From: Nocardioides sp. HDW12B
Lineage (GTDB): Bacteria; Actinomycetota; Actinomycetes; Propionibacteriales; Nocardioidaceae
NCBI RefSeq assembly: GCF_011299595.1
Contig: NZ_CP049867.1
Location: 496,001-560,000 of the forward strand
Direction: 5' to 3'
DNA: 64,000 bases
Part shown: positions 10,569-19,395 of the stretch, in pieces
Position numbering within the stretch: the first letter of the stretch is position 1
Layout of the letters: each line of letters begins with the position of its first letter
Translations under genes and position numbers: made by a program
The notes under the pieces: generated by a model
The model's database searches: none
What the model was told of the DNA's origin: nothing
The model's input: the letters and a program-made list of their open reading frames with translations, nothing else

Positions 10569-11534
10569 TCACCACGTCAGGGCGGCCAGCAGCCGGTCCA
10601 CGACGGTGCGCGCCTCCTCGACGAAGACCCGGACCGGCTGGCGCTGCTCCACGTCGCGCCGCGCCAGCAGCACGATCCGTCGCGTGACCGGGTCGGCCAT
10701 CCGCAGCGTCGTCAGGTCGTCGGCGCTCCGGGTGCCGAGCCGCAGCATCAGCGGGGTGGTGAGCGTCGCGCCGAGCCCGGCCGCGGCGAGCTGCAACGAG
10801 GCGGCCGTGTCGGTGACCTCGTGGACGACCCGGGGCTCGACGTCACGCCGACGCAGCCCCGAGCGCAGGGCACGGCCGTACTGCGTGCCCTCGGGCGGCA
10901 GGATCCAGTCGAGGTCGCGCAGCAGCTCCGGCGTCGCCGTACGCCGTCGGCCGCCGCGCGAGCCGGGAGGCAGCGACCCAGTCGCCACCGCCACGGCGAA
11001 CTCCTCGGGCTCCAGCAGCGTGCGCGCGACGCCCCGGTCGCGGGGGATGGGGGCGTCGACGTAGTCGAGCCCGAAGGCGACGTCGACCTCCCCGTGCCGG
11101 ACGGCGACCGAGACCGCGTCGAGGTCGACCTCCCGGGAGGTCACCACGACGTCGGGGAACGCCTCGCCCAGCCGGGCCACCACCGGCGCCAGCAGGCCGG
11201 CCGCGGTGCTGCCCCACGTGCCGACGACCAGTGGGCCCGCGACCTGCTCGCGCGCCGCCCGGGTGGCGCTGACCGCGCGGGCCTCGGCCGCCAGCAGCCC
11301 CTCGGCGTGGTCGGCCATGACCCGGCCCGCGTCGGTCAGCACCAGGTGGCGCCCGGCCCGCTGCACCAGGTTGACCCCCAGGGCGGCCTCGAGGGACGCG
11401 AGGTGCTGCGAGACCGCGCCTGGGGTGTAGCCGAGGTGGTCGGCCGCGGCGGCCAGCGTGCCGCGGCGGGTGAGCTCGCGCAGGGTCGTGACCTGGGTGA
11501 GGTTGAGCCGGGGACCGTGCACCACGGGGGACAT
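10569..11534 (-). CDS. LysR-family regulator, divergent from lysine-catabolism-like operon
   Basis: 321 residues, the usual LysR length. The N-terminal helix-turn-helix covers about residues 14-70 (GTLAAAADHLGYTPGAVSQH, then LEAALGVNLVQR). It is followed by the periplasmic-binding-protein-like effector domain starting near VVGTWGSTAAGLLAPVV. The gene is transcribed away from the FAD oxidase / ALDH / HglS operon with about 100 bases between starts, the classic LysR arrangement, so it probably controls that operon in response to a pathway intermediate. A palindromic GTGA-CAGT-TCAC lies in the shared gap. The effector is inferred, not shown. Confidence 0.88.
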   Translation of the reverse strand: MSPVVHGPRLNLTQVTTLRELTRRGTLAAAADHLGYTPGAVSQHLASLEAALGVNLVQRAGRHLVLTDAGRVMADHAEGLLAAEARAVSATRAAREQVAGPLVVGTWGSTAAGLLAPVVARLGEAFPDVVVTSREVDLDAVSVAVRHGEVDVAFGLDYVDAPIPRDRGVARTLLEPEEFAVAVATGSLPPGSRGGRRRTATPELLRDLDWILPPEGTQYGRALRSGLRRRDVEPRVVHEVTDTAASLQLAAAGLGATLTTPLMLRLGTRSADDLTTLRMADPVTRRIVLLARRDVEQRQPVRVFVEEARTVVDRLLAALTW

Positions 11535-11553
11535 CAGGCACCTCTCGCGTCGC

Positions 11554-11565
11554 GTGACAGTTCAC
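11554..11565. promoter_or_regulatory. Candidate LysR-regulator site in the divergent gap
   Basis: GTGA-CAGT-TCAC has matching outer four-base arms. It lies 20-31 bases upstream of the LysR start and about 70 bases upstream of the divergent oxidase start. LysR sites are usually short, loosely palindromic T-N11-A elements in exactly this position. Support is positional only. Confidence 0.35.
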
Positions 11566-11634
11566 GAAACCTAAACCATTGCACGGCCAGATCGTCGCTT
11601 GTGCTGCACGTTGGTCGCGGGAGAGGGTGAGGGG

Positions 11635-12807
11635 GTGCCGCCTGCCGCCTTGCCCTCACGCGCCTCCGTCGTCGTCGTCGGCGGCGGGGTCGTCGGCCTG
11701 AGCACCGCCTACCACCTGGCCCGGGCCGGCGTGCGCGACGTGGTCCTGCTCGAGAAGGACGAGCTGGGCTGCGGCTCCACCTGCAAGGCCGCCGGCGGCG
11801 TCCGTGCGCAGTTCTCGGACGCGGTGAACGTCGAGCTCGGCGCCCGGAGCCTGCGGACCTTCGAGACCTTCGCCGAGACCTTCGGCCAGGACATCGACCT
11901 GCACCAGGTCGGCTACCTCTTCCTCCTCGACGACGAGGAGCACGTGGCCGCCTTCGAGGCGAACGTCGCGCTCCAGAACGACCTCGGCGTCCCGAGCCGC
12001 ATGATCGACGTCGCCGAGGCCCGGGCGCTGTCGCCGATGATCGACCCGACCGGGCTGCTCGCGGCGGCGTGGTCCCCGACCGACGGGCACTGCACGCCCG
12101 AGAGCGTCGTCGCCGGCTACGCCCGCGCGGCGCGCGCCGCCGGCGCCTGCCTCGTACGCCGCTGCGCCGCCCTCGAGGTGCTGTCCGAGGGAGGCGTGGT
12201 CACCGGGGTCCGCACCGAGCACGGCGTGGTCGCCACCGACACGGTCGTGTGCGCGGCCGGAGCCTGGTCGCGCGACCTGGCCGCGTCGGTCGGCGTGGAC
12301 CTGCCGGTGACCCCGCTGCGCCGCCAGATCCTCGTCACCGAGCCGGTCCCGGGTGTCGACCCGCGCACGCCGTTCACCATCGACTTCGCCTCCTCGTTCT
12401 ACTTCCACCACGAGGGCCAGGGCCTGCTGCTCGGGATGTCCGACCCCGACGAGACCCCGGGCTTCAAGCTCGGCCGCGGCGAGGAGTGGCTGCCCGGGCT
12501 GGCGGAGGTCATCGAGCGCCGCACCCCCGGGCTGGCCGACGTCGGGATCGCGTCGGGCTGGGCCGGGCTCTACGAGATGACCCCGGACCACAACGGGCTC
12601 ATCGGCGAGGCCGAGGGCGTCTCGCGGTTCCTCTACGCCACCGGCTTCTCCGGCCACGGCTTCCTCATGGGCCCGGCCGTCGGCGAGGTCGTGCGCGACC
12701 TCTACCTTGGCCGGGACCCGGTGGTCGACGTGTCGGCCCTCAGCGCCACCCGCTTCTCCGCCTCCGCCGACCCGGCGGCCCTCCGTCCCGAGCTCAACAT
12801 CGTCTAG
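11635..12807 (+). CDS. FAD-dependent amino-acid oxidase, sarcosine/L-pipecolate oxidase type
   Basis: 390 residues, DAO-superfamily oxidoreductase. The dinucleotide-binding motif VVVGGGVVGLSTAYHLARAG is at the N-terminus, followed by an acidic residue ending strand 2 (LLEKDE) and GCGSTCKAAGGVRAQFSD near the flavin. A C-terminal FAD-contact region reads YATGFSGHGFLMGP. The family oxidises secondary or N-methyl amines such as sarcosine, proline or pipecolate. With an ALDH7-type dehydrogenase and HglS immediately downstream, L-pipecolate oxidase (AmaA-like, giving piperideine-6-carboxylate) is the best inference; sarcosine/glycine oxidase is the alternative. GTG at 11635 was chosen because GAGAGGG lies upstream and the fold starts soon after it. 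Confidence 0.8.
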   Translation: MPPAALPSRASVVVVGGGVVGLSTAYHLARAGVRDVVLLEKDELGCGSTCKAAGGVRAQFSDAVNVELGARSLRTFETFAETFGQDIDLHQVGYLFLLDDEEHVAAFEANVALQNDLGVPSRMIDVAEARALSPMIDPTGLLAAAWSPTDGHCTPESVVAGYARAARAAGACLVRRCAALEVLSEGGVVTGVRTEHGVVATDTVVCAAGAWSRDLAASVGVDLPVTPLRRQILVTEPVPGVDPRTPFTIDFASSFYFHHEGQGLLLGMSDPDETPGFKLGRGEEWLPGLAEVIERRTPGLADVGIASGWAGLYEMTPDHNGLIGEAEGVSRFLYATGFSGHGFLMGPAVGEVVRDLYLGRDPVVDVSALSATRFSASADPAALRPELNIV

Positions 12808-12846
12808 TCACCTCGTCCCCCTCCTCCCCCTCGTCCAGGAGCCTCC

Positions 12847-14379
12847 ATGTCCTCGCAGATCCCCTCCGGCGCCGACCTCCAGCGCCTCGCCGTCGAGCAC
12901 GCCGGTCGCTGCGGCGTCGACACCGCCGCCCTCACCGGTGACCGGGTCGACCACTCGCCGATCAACGGCGAGCGGCTGGTCGACGTCGGCTGGGTCGACG
13001 CCTCGGCGGTCGACGACGCGGTCGGGCGGGCCCACGCGGCGTACCTGCAGTGGCGCCGCGTGCCGGCGCCCGAGCGCGGGGCCCTGGTCAAGCGCTTCGG
13101 CGAGCTGCTCGCCGTGCACAAGGACGACCTCGCCGCGCTGGTGAGCCTCGAGGCCGGGAAGATCACCTCCGAGGCCCGCGGCGAGGTGCAGGAGATGATC
13201 GACATCTGCGACTTCGCCGTCGGGCTGTCGCGCCAGCTCTACGGCCGGACGATGCCCTCGGAGCGTCCCGGGCACCGCCTCATGGAGACCTGGCACCCGC
13301 TCGGCGTGGTCGGCGTCATCAGCGCCTTCAACTTCCCGGTCGCGGTCTGGTCGTGGAACACCGCCATCGCGCTCGTCTGCGGCGACCCGGTGGTCTGGAA
13401 GCCCTCGGAGCTGACGCCGCTGACGGCCCTGGCCTGCCAGGCGGTGCTGGCCCGTGCGATCGCCGAGTGCGGTGCACCTGCCGACCTCAGCCAGGTCGTG
13501 CTGGGTGCCGCCGAGGTGGGGGAGCGGCTGGTCGACCACGACGGCGTCGCGCTGCTCAGCGCCACCGGCTCCACCCGGATGGGCCGCGCCGTCGGACCGC
13601 GCGTCGCCGACCGCTTCGGCCGCTCGCTGCTCGAGCTCGGCGGCAACAACGCCGCTGTCGTCGCCCCCAGCGCGGACCTCGACCTGACGGTGCGCGGCGT
13701 GGTGTTCTCCGCCGCCGGCACCGCCGGGCAGCGCTGCACGACGATGCGTCGCGTCATCGCCCACACCAGCGTGGTCGACGAGCTCACCGACCGGCTGGCC
13801 TCGGCGTACGAGCGGCTGCCGATCGGCAACCCGATGGCCGCGGGCACGCTCGTGGGACCGATGATCCACCGCGGCGCCTACGAAGCCATGGAGCGCTCGC
13901 TCGAGCAGGCCGCGGACGAGGGCGGCAAGGTCGTCGCCGGCGGCGGCCGCGCGCTGGCCGACGAGGCGCCCGAGGCGTTCTACGCCCGGCCCGCGATCGT
14001 CCGCACCGACCGCCAGAGCGAGGTCGTGCGCCAGGAGACCTTCGCGCCGCTCCTCTACGTGCTGCCCTACGGCGACCTCGACGAGGCGATCGCGCTCAAC
14101 AACGACGTGCCGCAGGGCCTGTCGTCGAGCATCTTCACCTCCGACAACGCCGAGGCCGAGCGCTTCCTGTCGCCCGAGGGGTCCGACTGCGGCATCGTCA
14201 ACGTCAACATCGGCACCTCCGGGGCCGAGATCGGTGGCGCCTTCGGGGGCGAGAAGGAGACCGGCGGCGGCCGGGAGTCCGGCTCGGACGCGTGGCGCGC
14301 CTACATGCGCCGGGCGACGAACACGGTCAACTACTCGGGCGAGCTGCCGCTGGCCCAGGGCGTCGACTTCACGGTCTGA
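12847..14379 (+). CDS. Aldehyde dehydrogenase, ALDH7 type (aminoadipate-semialdehyde / piperideine-6-carboxylate dehydrogenase)
   Basis: 510 residues, full length for the family. The catalytic cysteine is Cys297 in AGQRCTTMRR and the general base is Glu263 in LLELGGNNAA. The NAD-site region has SAFNFPVAVWSWNTAIALVCG and VVWKPSELTPLTA. The NNAA after the glutamate motif and the ATWHPLG-like segment are typical of ALDH7/antiquitin and AmaB proteins, which oxidise 2-aminoadipate semialdehyde to 2-aminoadipate. It lies 39 bases after the FAD oxidase and 3 bases before HglS, so the three are one operon. An AGGAG ribosome site precedes the ATG. Substrate assignment is inferred from family and context. 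Confidence 0.88.
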   Translation: MSSQIPSGADLQRLAVEHAGRCGVDTAALTGDRVDHSPINGERLVDVGWVDASAVDDAVGRAHAAYLQWRRVPAPERGALVKRFGELLAVHKDDLAALVSLEAGKITSEARGEVQEMIDICDFAVGLSRQLYGRTMPSERPGHRLMETWHPLGVVGVISAFNFPVAVWSWNTAIALVCGDPVVWKPSELTPLTALACQAVLARAIAECGAPADLSQVVLGAAEVGERLVDHDGVALLSATGSTRMGRAVGPRVADRFGRSLLELGGNNAAVVAPSADLDLTVRGVVFSAAGTAGQRCTTMRRVIAHTSVVDELTDRLASAYERLPIGNPMAAGTLVGPMIHRGAYEAMERSLEQAADEGGKVVAGGGRALADEAPEAFYARPAIVRTDRQSEVVRQETFAPLLYVLPYGDLDEAIALNNDVPQGLSSSIFTSDNAEAERFLSPEGSDCGIVNVNIGTSGAEIGGAFGGEKETGGGRESGSDAWRAYMRRATNTVNYSGELPLAQGVDFTV

Positions 14380-14382
14380 GCG

Positions 14383-15831
14383 ATGACCGCGACCACGGGA
14401 ACCACCGGCACCACGGTCGGCACCACCGCGCTGCGGGCGCGCTTCGCCGCCCGCCTGTCGCGGCTGTACGGCGCGGAGGTCCCGGCCTACACCACGCTCG
14501 TCGAGGTCGCCCACGAGGTGAACCAGCGCGTGCTCGACCGCCACGGGGCTGCGGCCGAGCGGCTGGGGAGCATCGACCGGGTGACCGCGGAGCGGCACGG
14601 TGCCATCCGGGTCGGCTCGCGCCGCGAGCTCGCCGAGGTGGCGCGGGTGTTCCGGGCGCTCGGCATGCACCCGTGCGGGTTCTACGACCTGCGCGACGCC
14701 GCTCCCTCGGCCATCCCGGTGGTCTCGACCGCCTTCCGGCCGCTGGACCGCGACGAGCTGGCGGCGAACCCCTTCCGGGTCTTCACCTCCATGCTCGTGC
14801 CGGAGGACCGGCGCTTCTTCGACGCCGACCTCGAGGAGCGGCTGCACACGTTCTTGTCAGGGAGACAACTGTTTGCCCCCGAGCTGCTCCGGCTGGCCGA
14901 CCGTGCCGTCGACGCCGACGGGCTGTCCGAGAGCGACGCCGAGGTGTTCCTCGACCTCGCGACCGCCTCCTTCGCGCTCTCGCACGACCCGGTCGACCGC
15001 GCCTGGTACGCCGAGCTCGAGGCGGTCTCGGCGGTCGCGGCCGACATCGGCGGTGTGACGACGACGCACGTCAACCACCTCACCCCGCGCGTGCTGGACA
15101 TCGACGACCTCTACGCCTCGATGCGGGCGCGGGGGATCGCCATGATCGACGAGATCCAGGGCCCCCCGGCGTGGGAGGGGCCCGACGTGCTGCTGCGGCA
15201 GACGTCGTTCCGGGCGCTCGCGGAGCGACGTACCTTCCGCGAGGCCGACGGCGCGCTCACCGAGGGCACCCTGCGGGTGCGGTTCGGCGAGGTCGAGGCG
15301 CGGGGGATCGCGCTGACGGTCGCGGGCCGGGGCCGCTTCGACGAGCTCGTCGGCGAGGTCGACCGACGGCTGGCCGGCGACCCGGGCCTCACCCGCGCCG
15401 AGGTCGCTCCCGCCGTCTGGCGCGACGGGCTGCCCGCGACCGAGGAGGGGCTGTGGCGCGAGGGGCTCGGCTGCTTCGGCTACGCCGTGGACGAGGCGGC
15501 CCGCGCGCGACCCGACGACGCCCAACGTCGTGCGCTGAGCGACGGTCGGACCGAGGCGCTGGTCAGGACGGGCGTGCTGCGCCTCGAGCCGATCGTCTAC
15601 GAGGACTTCCTGCCGCGCTCGGCGGCCGGCATCTTCGCCTCGAACCTGACCGGCACCGGCACCGGCAGCGCGGCCGGGGCCGACGGCGGCTCCGGCGCCG
15701 AGCAGGGGGGTGCCGTGCGTGACCTGACGTGGATGTCCGACGTGGTGGGGGCCGAGGTCGCCGTGCCCGAGGAGGTCTACGCCGCCGAGTCGGACGCCTC
15801 CTTGCGGACCGCCCTCGCCTCGTTGCGCTGA
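14383..15831 (+). CDS. hglS: 2-oxoadipate dioxygenase/decarboxylase, HglS (DUF1338) family
   Basis: 482 residues, the family's usual length. Metal-ligand regions typical of DUF1338/HglS are visible: a histidine in VEVAHEVNQR (near residue 45), a histidine in TTTHVNHLTPR (near residue 228-232) and a glutamate in VRFGEVEARGIAL (near residue 305). HglS converts 2-oxoadipate with O2 to D-2-hydroxyglutarate and CO2, the late step of the D-lysine/pipecolate route in Pseudomonas. The gene follows the ALDH by three bases. Oddities are a Thr/Gly-rich N-terminus and a Gly/Ala-rich insert at about residues 420-443. The transaminase that would make 2-oxoadipate is not nearby. Confidence 0.82.
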   Translation: MTATTGTTGTTVGTTALRARFAARLSRLYGAEVPAYTTLVEVAHEVNQRVLDRHGAAAERLGSIDRVTAERHGAIRVGSRRELAEVARVFRALGMHPCGFYDLRDAAPSAIPVVSTAFRPLDRDELAANPFRVFTSMLVPEDRRFFDADLEERLHTFLSGRQLFAPELLRLADRAVDADGLSESDAEVFLDLATASFALSHDPVDRAWYAELEAVSAVAADIGGVTTTHVNHLTPRVLDIDDLYASMRARGIAMIDEIQGPPAWEGPDVLLRQTSFRALAERRTFREADGALTEGTLRVRFGEVEARGIALTVAGRGRFDELVGEVDRRLAGDPGLTRAEVAPAVWRDGLPATEEGLWREGLGCFGYAVDEAARARPDDAQRRALSDGRTEALVRTGVLRLEPIVYEDFLPRSAAGIFASNLTGTGTGSAAGADGGSGAEQGGAVRDLTWMSDVVGAEVAVPEEVYAAESDASLRTALASLR

Positions 15832-15926
15832 CCGGCGTTCTCAGCCCGCGCGACCGGCCGTGGCCCCGCACGGGGTTGCGGTCTAGCGTGACGACGGTCA
15901 CGTCACCGAACCCCGAGGAGCCGACC

Positions 15927-17006
15927 ATGCCGCTGGAGAACTCGTTCTACACCGCCGAGATGCAGGGGCCGTACGTGACGGTCCCGCTGGGCCGCTTCGA
16001 GCTCGAGGAGGGCGGGGTGATCGAGGAGCTGGAGCTGGCGGTCGCGACGTACGGCGAGCTCAACAAGGCCAAGGACAACGCGATCCTGGTCCCGACCTGG
16101 TTCTCCGGCACCCACGCCACCTGGTGGCAGGTCTACATCGGCCCGGGGCGCGCGCTCGACCCGGAGAAGTACTTCATCGTGGTCGTCAACCAGATCGGCA
16201 ACGGGCTCTCGACCTCGCCGCACACCACCGGCGACGCGTCGATCGCGATGGAGCGCTTCCCGCACGTCCGCATCGGCGACGACGTCCGCGCCCAGGAGCA
16301 GCTGCTGCGCGAGAAGTACGGCGTGGAGCGGCTGGCGCTCGTGGTGGGCGGCTCGATGGGCGCCCAGCAGACGTGGGAGTGGGCCGTCCGCTTCCCCGAC
16401 AAGGTGCAGCGCGCGGCCCCGATCGCGGGCACGGCGCAGAACACGCCGCACGACTTCCTGTTCACCCAGACCCTGATGGACGCGATCACCTCCGACCCGG
16501 CCTGGGCGGGCGGGCGCTACACCAGCCACGCCGACGTCGCCGACGGCCTGCGGCGCCACGCCGACATCTGGGCCGTCATGGGCCTGACCACCGACTTCTG
16601 GAAGTCGGGGTTCTGGAAGGACCTGCCGCCGGTGGTCGAGGGACTCGGCTGGAGCACCTTCGAGGAGTTCCAGCAGAACTTCACGCGGCTGCTCTTCGGC
16701 CTCATGGACCCCAACGCGCTGCTGACCATGGGCTGGAAGTGGCAGCGCGGTGACGTCGCCCGCAACGCCGGCGGCGACCTGGCCGCGGCGCTCGGGCGGG
16801 TGTCGGCGAAGACCTTCGTGATGCCGATCGACTCCGACATGTTCTTCCCGCCGCGCGACTGCGAGGCCGAGCAGCAGCTGACCCCGGGCGCCGAGCTGCG
16901 CGTGCTGCCCAGCATCGCCGGTCACTTCGGGCTCTTCGGCTTCGAGCAGACCTACCTCGACGCGGTCGACGCGCACCTCCGCGAGCTCCTCGAGGCGGAG
17001 GTCTGA
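15927..17006 (+). CDS. Alpha/beta hydrolase of the homoserine O-acyltransferase (MetX)-like family
   Basis: 359 residues. The nucleophile elbow is GGSMGAQQTW, the acid lies in PIDSDMFFPP and the histidine in IAGHFGLFG. These spacings and the early segment YGELNKAKDNAILVPTWFSG match MetX-like acyltransferases. True MetX enzymes usually read GGSMGG, and no methionine genes are nearby, so homoserine acetylation is not certain. A different acyl transfer or hydrolysis is possible. ATG at 15927 was chosen because GAGGAG (15915-15920) sits six bases upstream and the family starts there; the longer frame would overlap hglS. It lies 95 bases after hglS and may have its own promoter. Confidence 0.8.
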   Translation: MPLENSFYTAEMQGPYVTVPLGRFELEEGGVIEELELAVATYGELNKAKDNAILVPTWFSGTHATWWQVYIGPGRALDPEKYFIVVVNQIGNGLSTSPHTTGDASIAMERFPHVRIGDDVRAQEQLLREKYGVERLALVVGGSMGAQQTWEWAVRFPDKVQRAAPIAGTAQNTPHDFLFTQTLMDAITSDPAWAGGRYTSHADVADGLRRHADIWAVMGLTTDFWKSGFWKDLPPVVEGLGWSTFEEFQQNFTRLLFGLMDPNALLTMGWKWQRGDVARNAGGDLAAALGRVSAKTFVMPIDSDMFFPPRDCEAEQQLTPGAELRVLPSIAGHFGLFGFEQTYLDAVDAHLRELLEAEV

Positions 17007-17034
17007 GGGGTCAGCGGGGCTCAGGGCCCCGGCC

Positions 17035-17673
17035 TCAGGGGCGCGACGCCGGGCGTTCGAGGCGCCCGCGGAGCAGGGCGAGCCCGGGGCCGTCGAGCTC
17101 GTCGAGGGCGGCCGGCCGGCCGGTGGCGGCCATCAGCAGCGCCTCGCCCGGCCCGGTCACGACCAGCCCGCGCCCGAAGGTCCAGTCGAGGTCGATGGCC
17201 TGCAGGCGGAGGAAGCGCGTGCGCACCGCTCCCCGGATCGGCGGGGCCACCATCGCGAAGGTCAGCGCGGAGGCGAGCCGGTCGTGCGGGACGTCGGTGC
17301 CCAGGCCGAGCGGTCGCCGTACGTCCTGGCGGTGGATCAGGCCGTCGGTCAGCGCGATCCGGCCGTTGAACTGCGCCGTCAGCCCGGTCGGGACCAGCGC
17401 GCGACGCAGCCTCTCGAGGAGCTCCTCGGTCGTCCCGGAGGTGCGCTCCACGACGAGGTCGTTGAGCCGCGCCGGGTTGCCGCGTGCCTGCACGGTGAGC
17501 TTGGCCATCTCGGTGCGCGGCAGGTCCTCGTAGGACACGACGTGGGTGACCACGTCCTGCACCGACCATCCGGTGCACAGCGACGGCGCCGCCCACTGCT
17601 CGGGGGTCAGCGACTCGGCCAGGACGAGGAGGTCCCGGCGCTCGGCCTCGGCCAGCTCCATCGACGACGTCAT
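17035..17673 (-). CDS. DinB-fold protein, maleylpyruvate-isomerase-like (TIGR03083 type)
   Basis: 212 residues. The N-terminal four-helix DinB-like part contains AEAERRDLLVLAESLTPEQW and LCTGWSVQDVVTHVVSYEDL, where the histidine belongs to the usual metal-binding set of this family. A second conserved histidine is in LTDGLIHRQDVRRPLG. Such proteins are often mycothiol-dependent or uncharacterised enzymes in actinobacteria. The ATG at 17673 was chosen because the family begins at LAEAERRDLL; the longer upstream extension lacks features and runs through a hairpin-rich region. Convergent with the upstream MetX-like gene. Exact reaction unknown. Confidence 0.8.
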   Translation of the reverse strand: MTSSMELAEAERRDLLVLAESLTPEQWAAPSLCTGWSVQDVVTHVVSYEDLPRTEMAKLTVQARGNPARLNDLVVERTSGTTEELLERLRRALVPTGLTAQFNGRIALTDGLIHRQDVRRPLGLGTDVPHDRLASALTFAMVAPPIRGAVRTRFLRLQAIDLDWTFGRGLVVTGPGEALLMAATGRPAALDELDGPGLALLRGRLERPASRP

Positions 17674-17752
17674 GGTCCCATCGTCACCCACGCACGCCGT
17701 GGAACAGCATCGCCCGGTCCGGATCGATGACCGGCGCACTCCCCACGGCAGG

Positions 17753-17792
17753 CTGGCACTCCCCATGCTCCGGACGCCATGGGGAGTGCCAG
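17753..17792. repeat. 15-base perfect inverted repeat; terminator or operator
   Basis: CTGGCACTCCCCATG (17753-17767) and its exact complement (17778-17792) flank a ten-base spacer. A further partial copy, GCACTCCCCACGG, starts about 17 bases to the left. The repeat lies 46 bases after the glutamate decarboxylase stop and 79 bases before the DinB-like gene start, both on the minus strand. It could be the terminator of the former, but no T-run follows, and the third copy hints at a protein-binding array. Confidence 0.55.
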
Positions 17793-17838
17793 GATGCCGA
17801 CATACCTTGGGAAACCGGCAGACCGGCCGGAGCAGGGA

Positions 17839-19257
17839 TCAGTGGCGGAACGCCCGGCCCGGGTCCTCCCCGGTCCCGTCGCAGCGCCCGACGGCCCGGC
17901 CGAGCTCCATGAGGAACATCTCGGCGAGGTCGCGGCTGAAGGCGTTGCGGACGACGATGCGGATGATCTCCAGCTCCTCGCGGTCGGCGCAGAAGTGGTA
18001 GGCGGGCACCGCCCAGCCGCCCTGCTTCATCCAGTCCGCGACGTCGTTGAGGGTGTACTGCACGTTGGCGGCGTAGGAGTCCTTGCGCGGCTTGCCGGAC
18101 TTGGTGTTCGCGCCGTTGAAGCAGAAGGCGATCACCGGCAGGTCGCTGGCGTCGGCGATCAGCTCGAACTCCTCCATGTCGCCGATGGCCTGCGCCATCA
18201 TCTGGGCGATGTCGCGGCTGTGCTGGTGCACGCGCTTGAAGCCGTCGTAGCCCAGGCGCACGAACTGGTAGTACTGCGCGACCACGCCGGAGCCCGGCTT
18301 GGTGAAGTTCAGCGACATCGTCGGGTGGTCGCCGCCCAGGTAGTCGACGCGGAAGACCAGGTCCTCCGGACGGGCCTCCTCGTTGCGCCACAGCACCCAG
18401 CCGACACCGGGGTAGACCAGGCCGTACTTGTGGCCCGAGGCGTTGATCGACTGGACCCGCTCGAGGCGGAAGTCCCAGACCAGCTCCGGGTCGACGAAGG
18501 GGGCGAACAGCCCGCCCGACGCGGCGTCGACGTGGATGGGCACGTAGATGCCCTTCTCGATCTCGAGCCGGTCGAGCTCCTTGGCCATCCCGGCGATGTC
18601 CTCGTACGCTCCGTCGAAGGTGGAGCCCAGGATGCCGATGACGCCGATGGTGTTCTCGTCGCAGGCGGCCGCGACGTCCTCGGGGTGCATGGTCGTCTCG
18701 CCCTTGCGGATCGGCACCTCCTTCGGCTCGACGTCCCAGTAGCGGCAGAACTTGTGCCAGCACACCTGCACGTTCGCGCCGACGACGAGGTTCGGGCGGT
18801 CGGTGGGCTTCCCGGCCTCCTTCATGCGGTCGCGCCAGCGCCACTTCAGCGCCATGCCGGCCAGCATGCAGCCCTCCGAGGACCCGATGGTGGAGCAGCC
18901 GATGGGGTTGTCGGGCTCGGGGGCGTTCCAGAAGTCGGCGATGATGTCGAGGCAGCGGTCCTCGAGCTGCGCGGTCTGGGGGTACTCGTCGCGGTCGACG
19001 AGGTTCTTGTCCGCCGCCTCGGCCATCAGCTTCTCGGCCTGCGGCTCCATCCAGGTCGTGCCGAAGGTCGCGACGTTGAGCCGGGCGTGGCCGTCCAGCA
19101 TCAGCTCGTCGACGATCACGTTGTAGGCCGTCTCCGGGTCGACGGACTGCTCGGCCATCCGGCGACGGGGGATGTCGACGACGGCACCGTCCCGGCTGAA
19201 CTGCGGACGGACGTCGATACCGTCCTGGAGGTCGCGGCTGGAGGAGTACTTCGGCAT
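17839..19257 (-). CDS. gadB: Glutamate decarboxylase
   Basis: 472 residues, same size as bacterial GadB. The PLP lysine is Lys277 in ASGHKYGLVYPGVGW; the motif GSTFDGAYEDI and the aspartate in PIHVDAASGG (cofactor ring contact) are present. The enzyme converts glutamate to GABA and CO2, consuming a proton; it is cytoplasmic and often linked to acid stress or GABA metabolism. No Glu/GABA antiporter is adjacent, so the acid-resistance role is open. The ATG at 19257 fits the family start (PKYSSSRDLQDGIDVRPQFS). A perfect 15-base inverted repeat follows the stop codon. Confidence 0.95.
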   Translation of the reverse strand: MPKYSSSRDLQDGIDVRPQFSRDGAVVDIPRRRMAEQSVDPETAYNVIVDELMLDGHARLNVATFGTTWMEPQAEKLMAEAADKNLVDRDEYPQTAQLEDRCLDIIADFWNAPEPDNPIGCSTIGSSEGCMLAGMALKWRWRDRMKEAGKPTDRPNLVVGANVQVCWHKFCRYWDVEPKEVPIRKGETTMHPEDVAAACDENTIGVIGILGSTFDGAYEDIAGMAKELDRLEIEKGIYVPIHVDAASGGLFAPFVDPELVWDFRLERVQSINASGHKYGLVYPGVGWVLWRNEEARPEDLVFRVDYLGGDHPTMSLNFTKPGSGVVAQYYQFVRLGYDGFKRVHQHSRDIAQMMAQAIGDMEEFELIADASDLPVIAFCFNGANTKSGKPRKDSYAANVQYTLNDVADWMKQGGWAVPAYHFCADREELEIIRIVVRNAFSRDLAEMFLMELGRAVGRCDGTGEDPGRAFRH

Positions 19258-19395
19258 CGGTGGGTGCCTCCCGGGTGGTACGGCGACCCTCCCGGGCCGG
19301 TCGGCGATCGGCCGACTCCTCAGGCCTACCCCATGCCGGGCCCTCGCACCCGTGCTTTGGCCCGGCCGGATCCGAGGGCGGGGGAAACCACGGGC

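Noticed and set aside
17779-19395. N-terminal extension of the FUSC gene upstream of GTG 19396
   Set aside because: The extension runs antisense through the whole glutamate decarboxylase gene and has no FUSC features.
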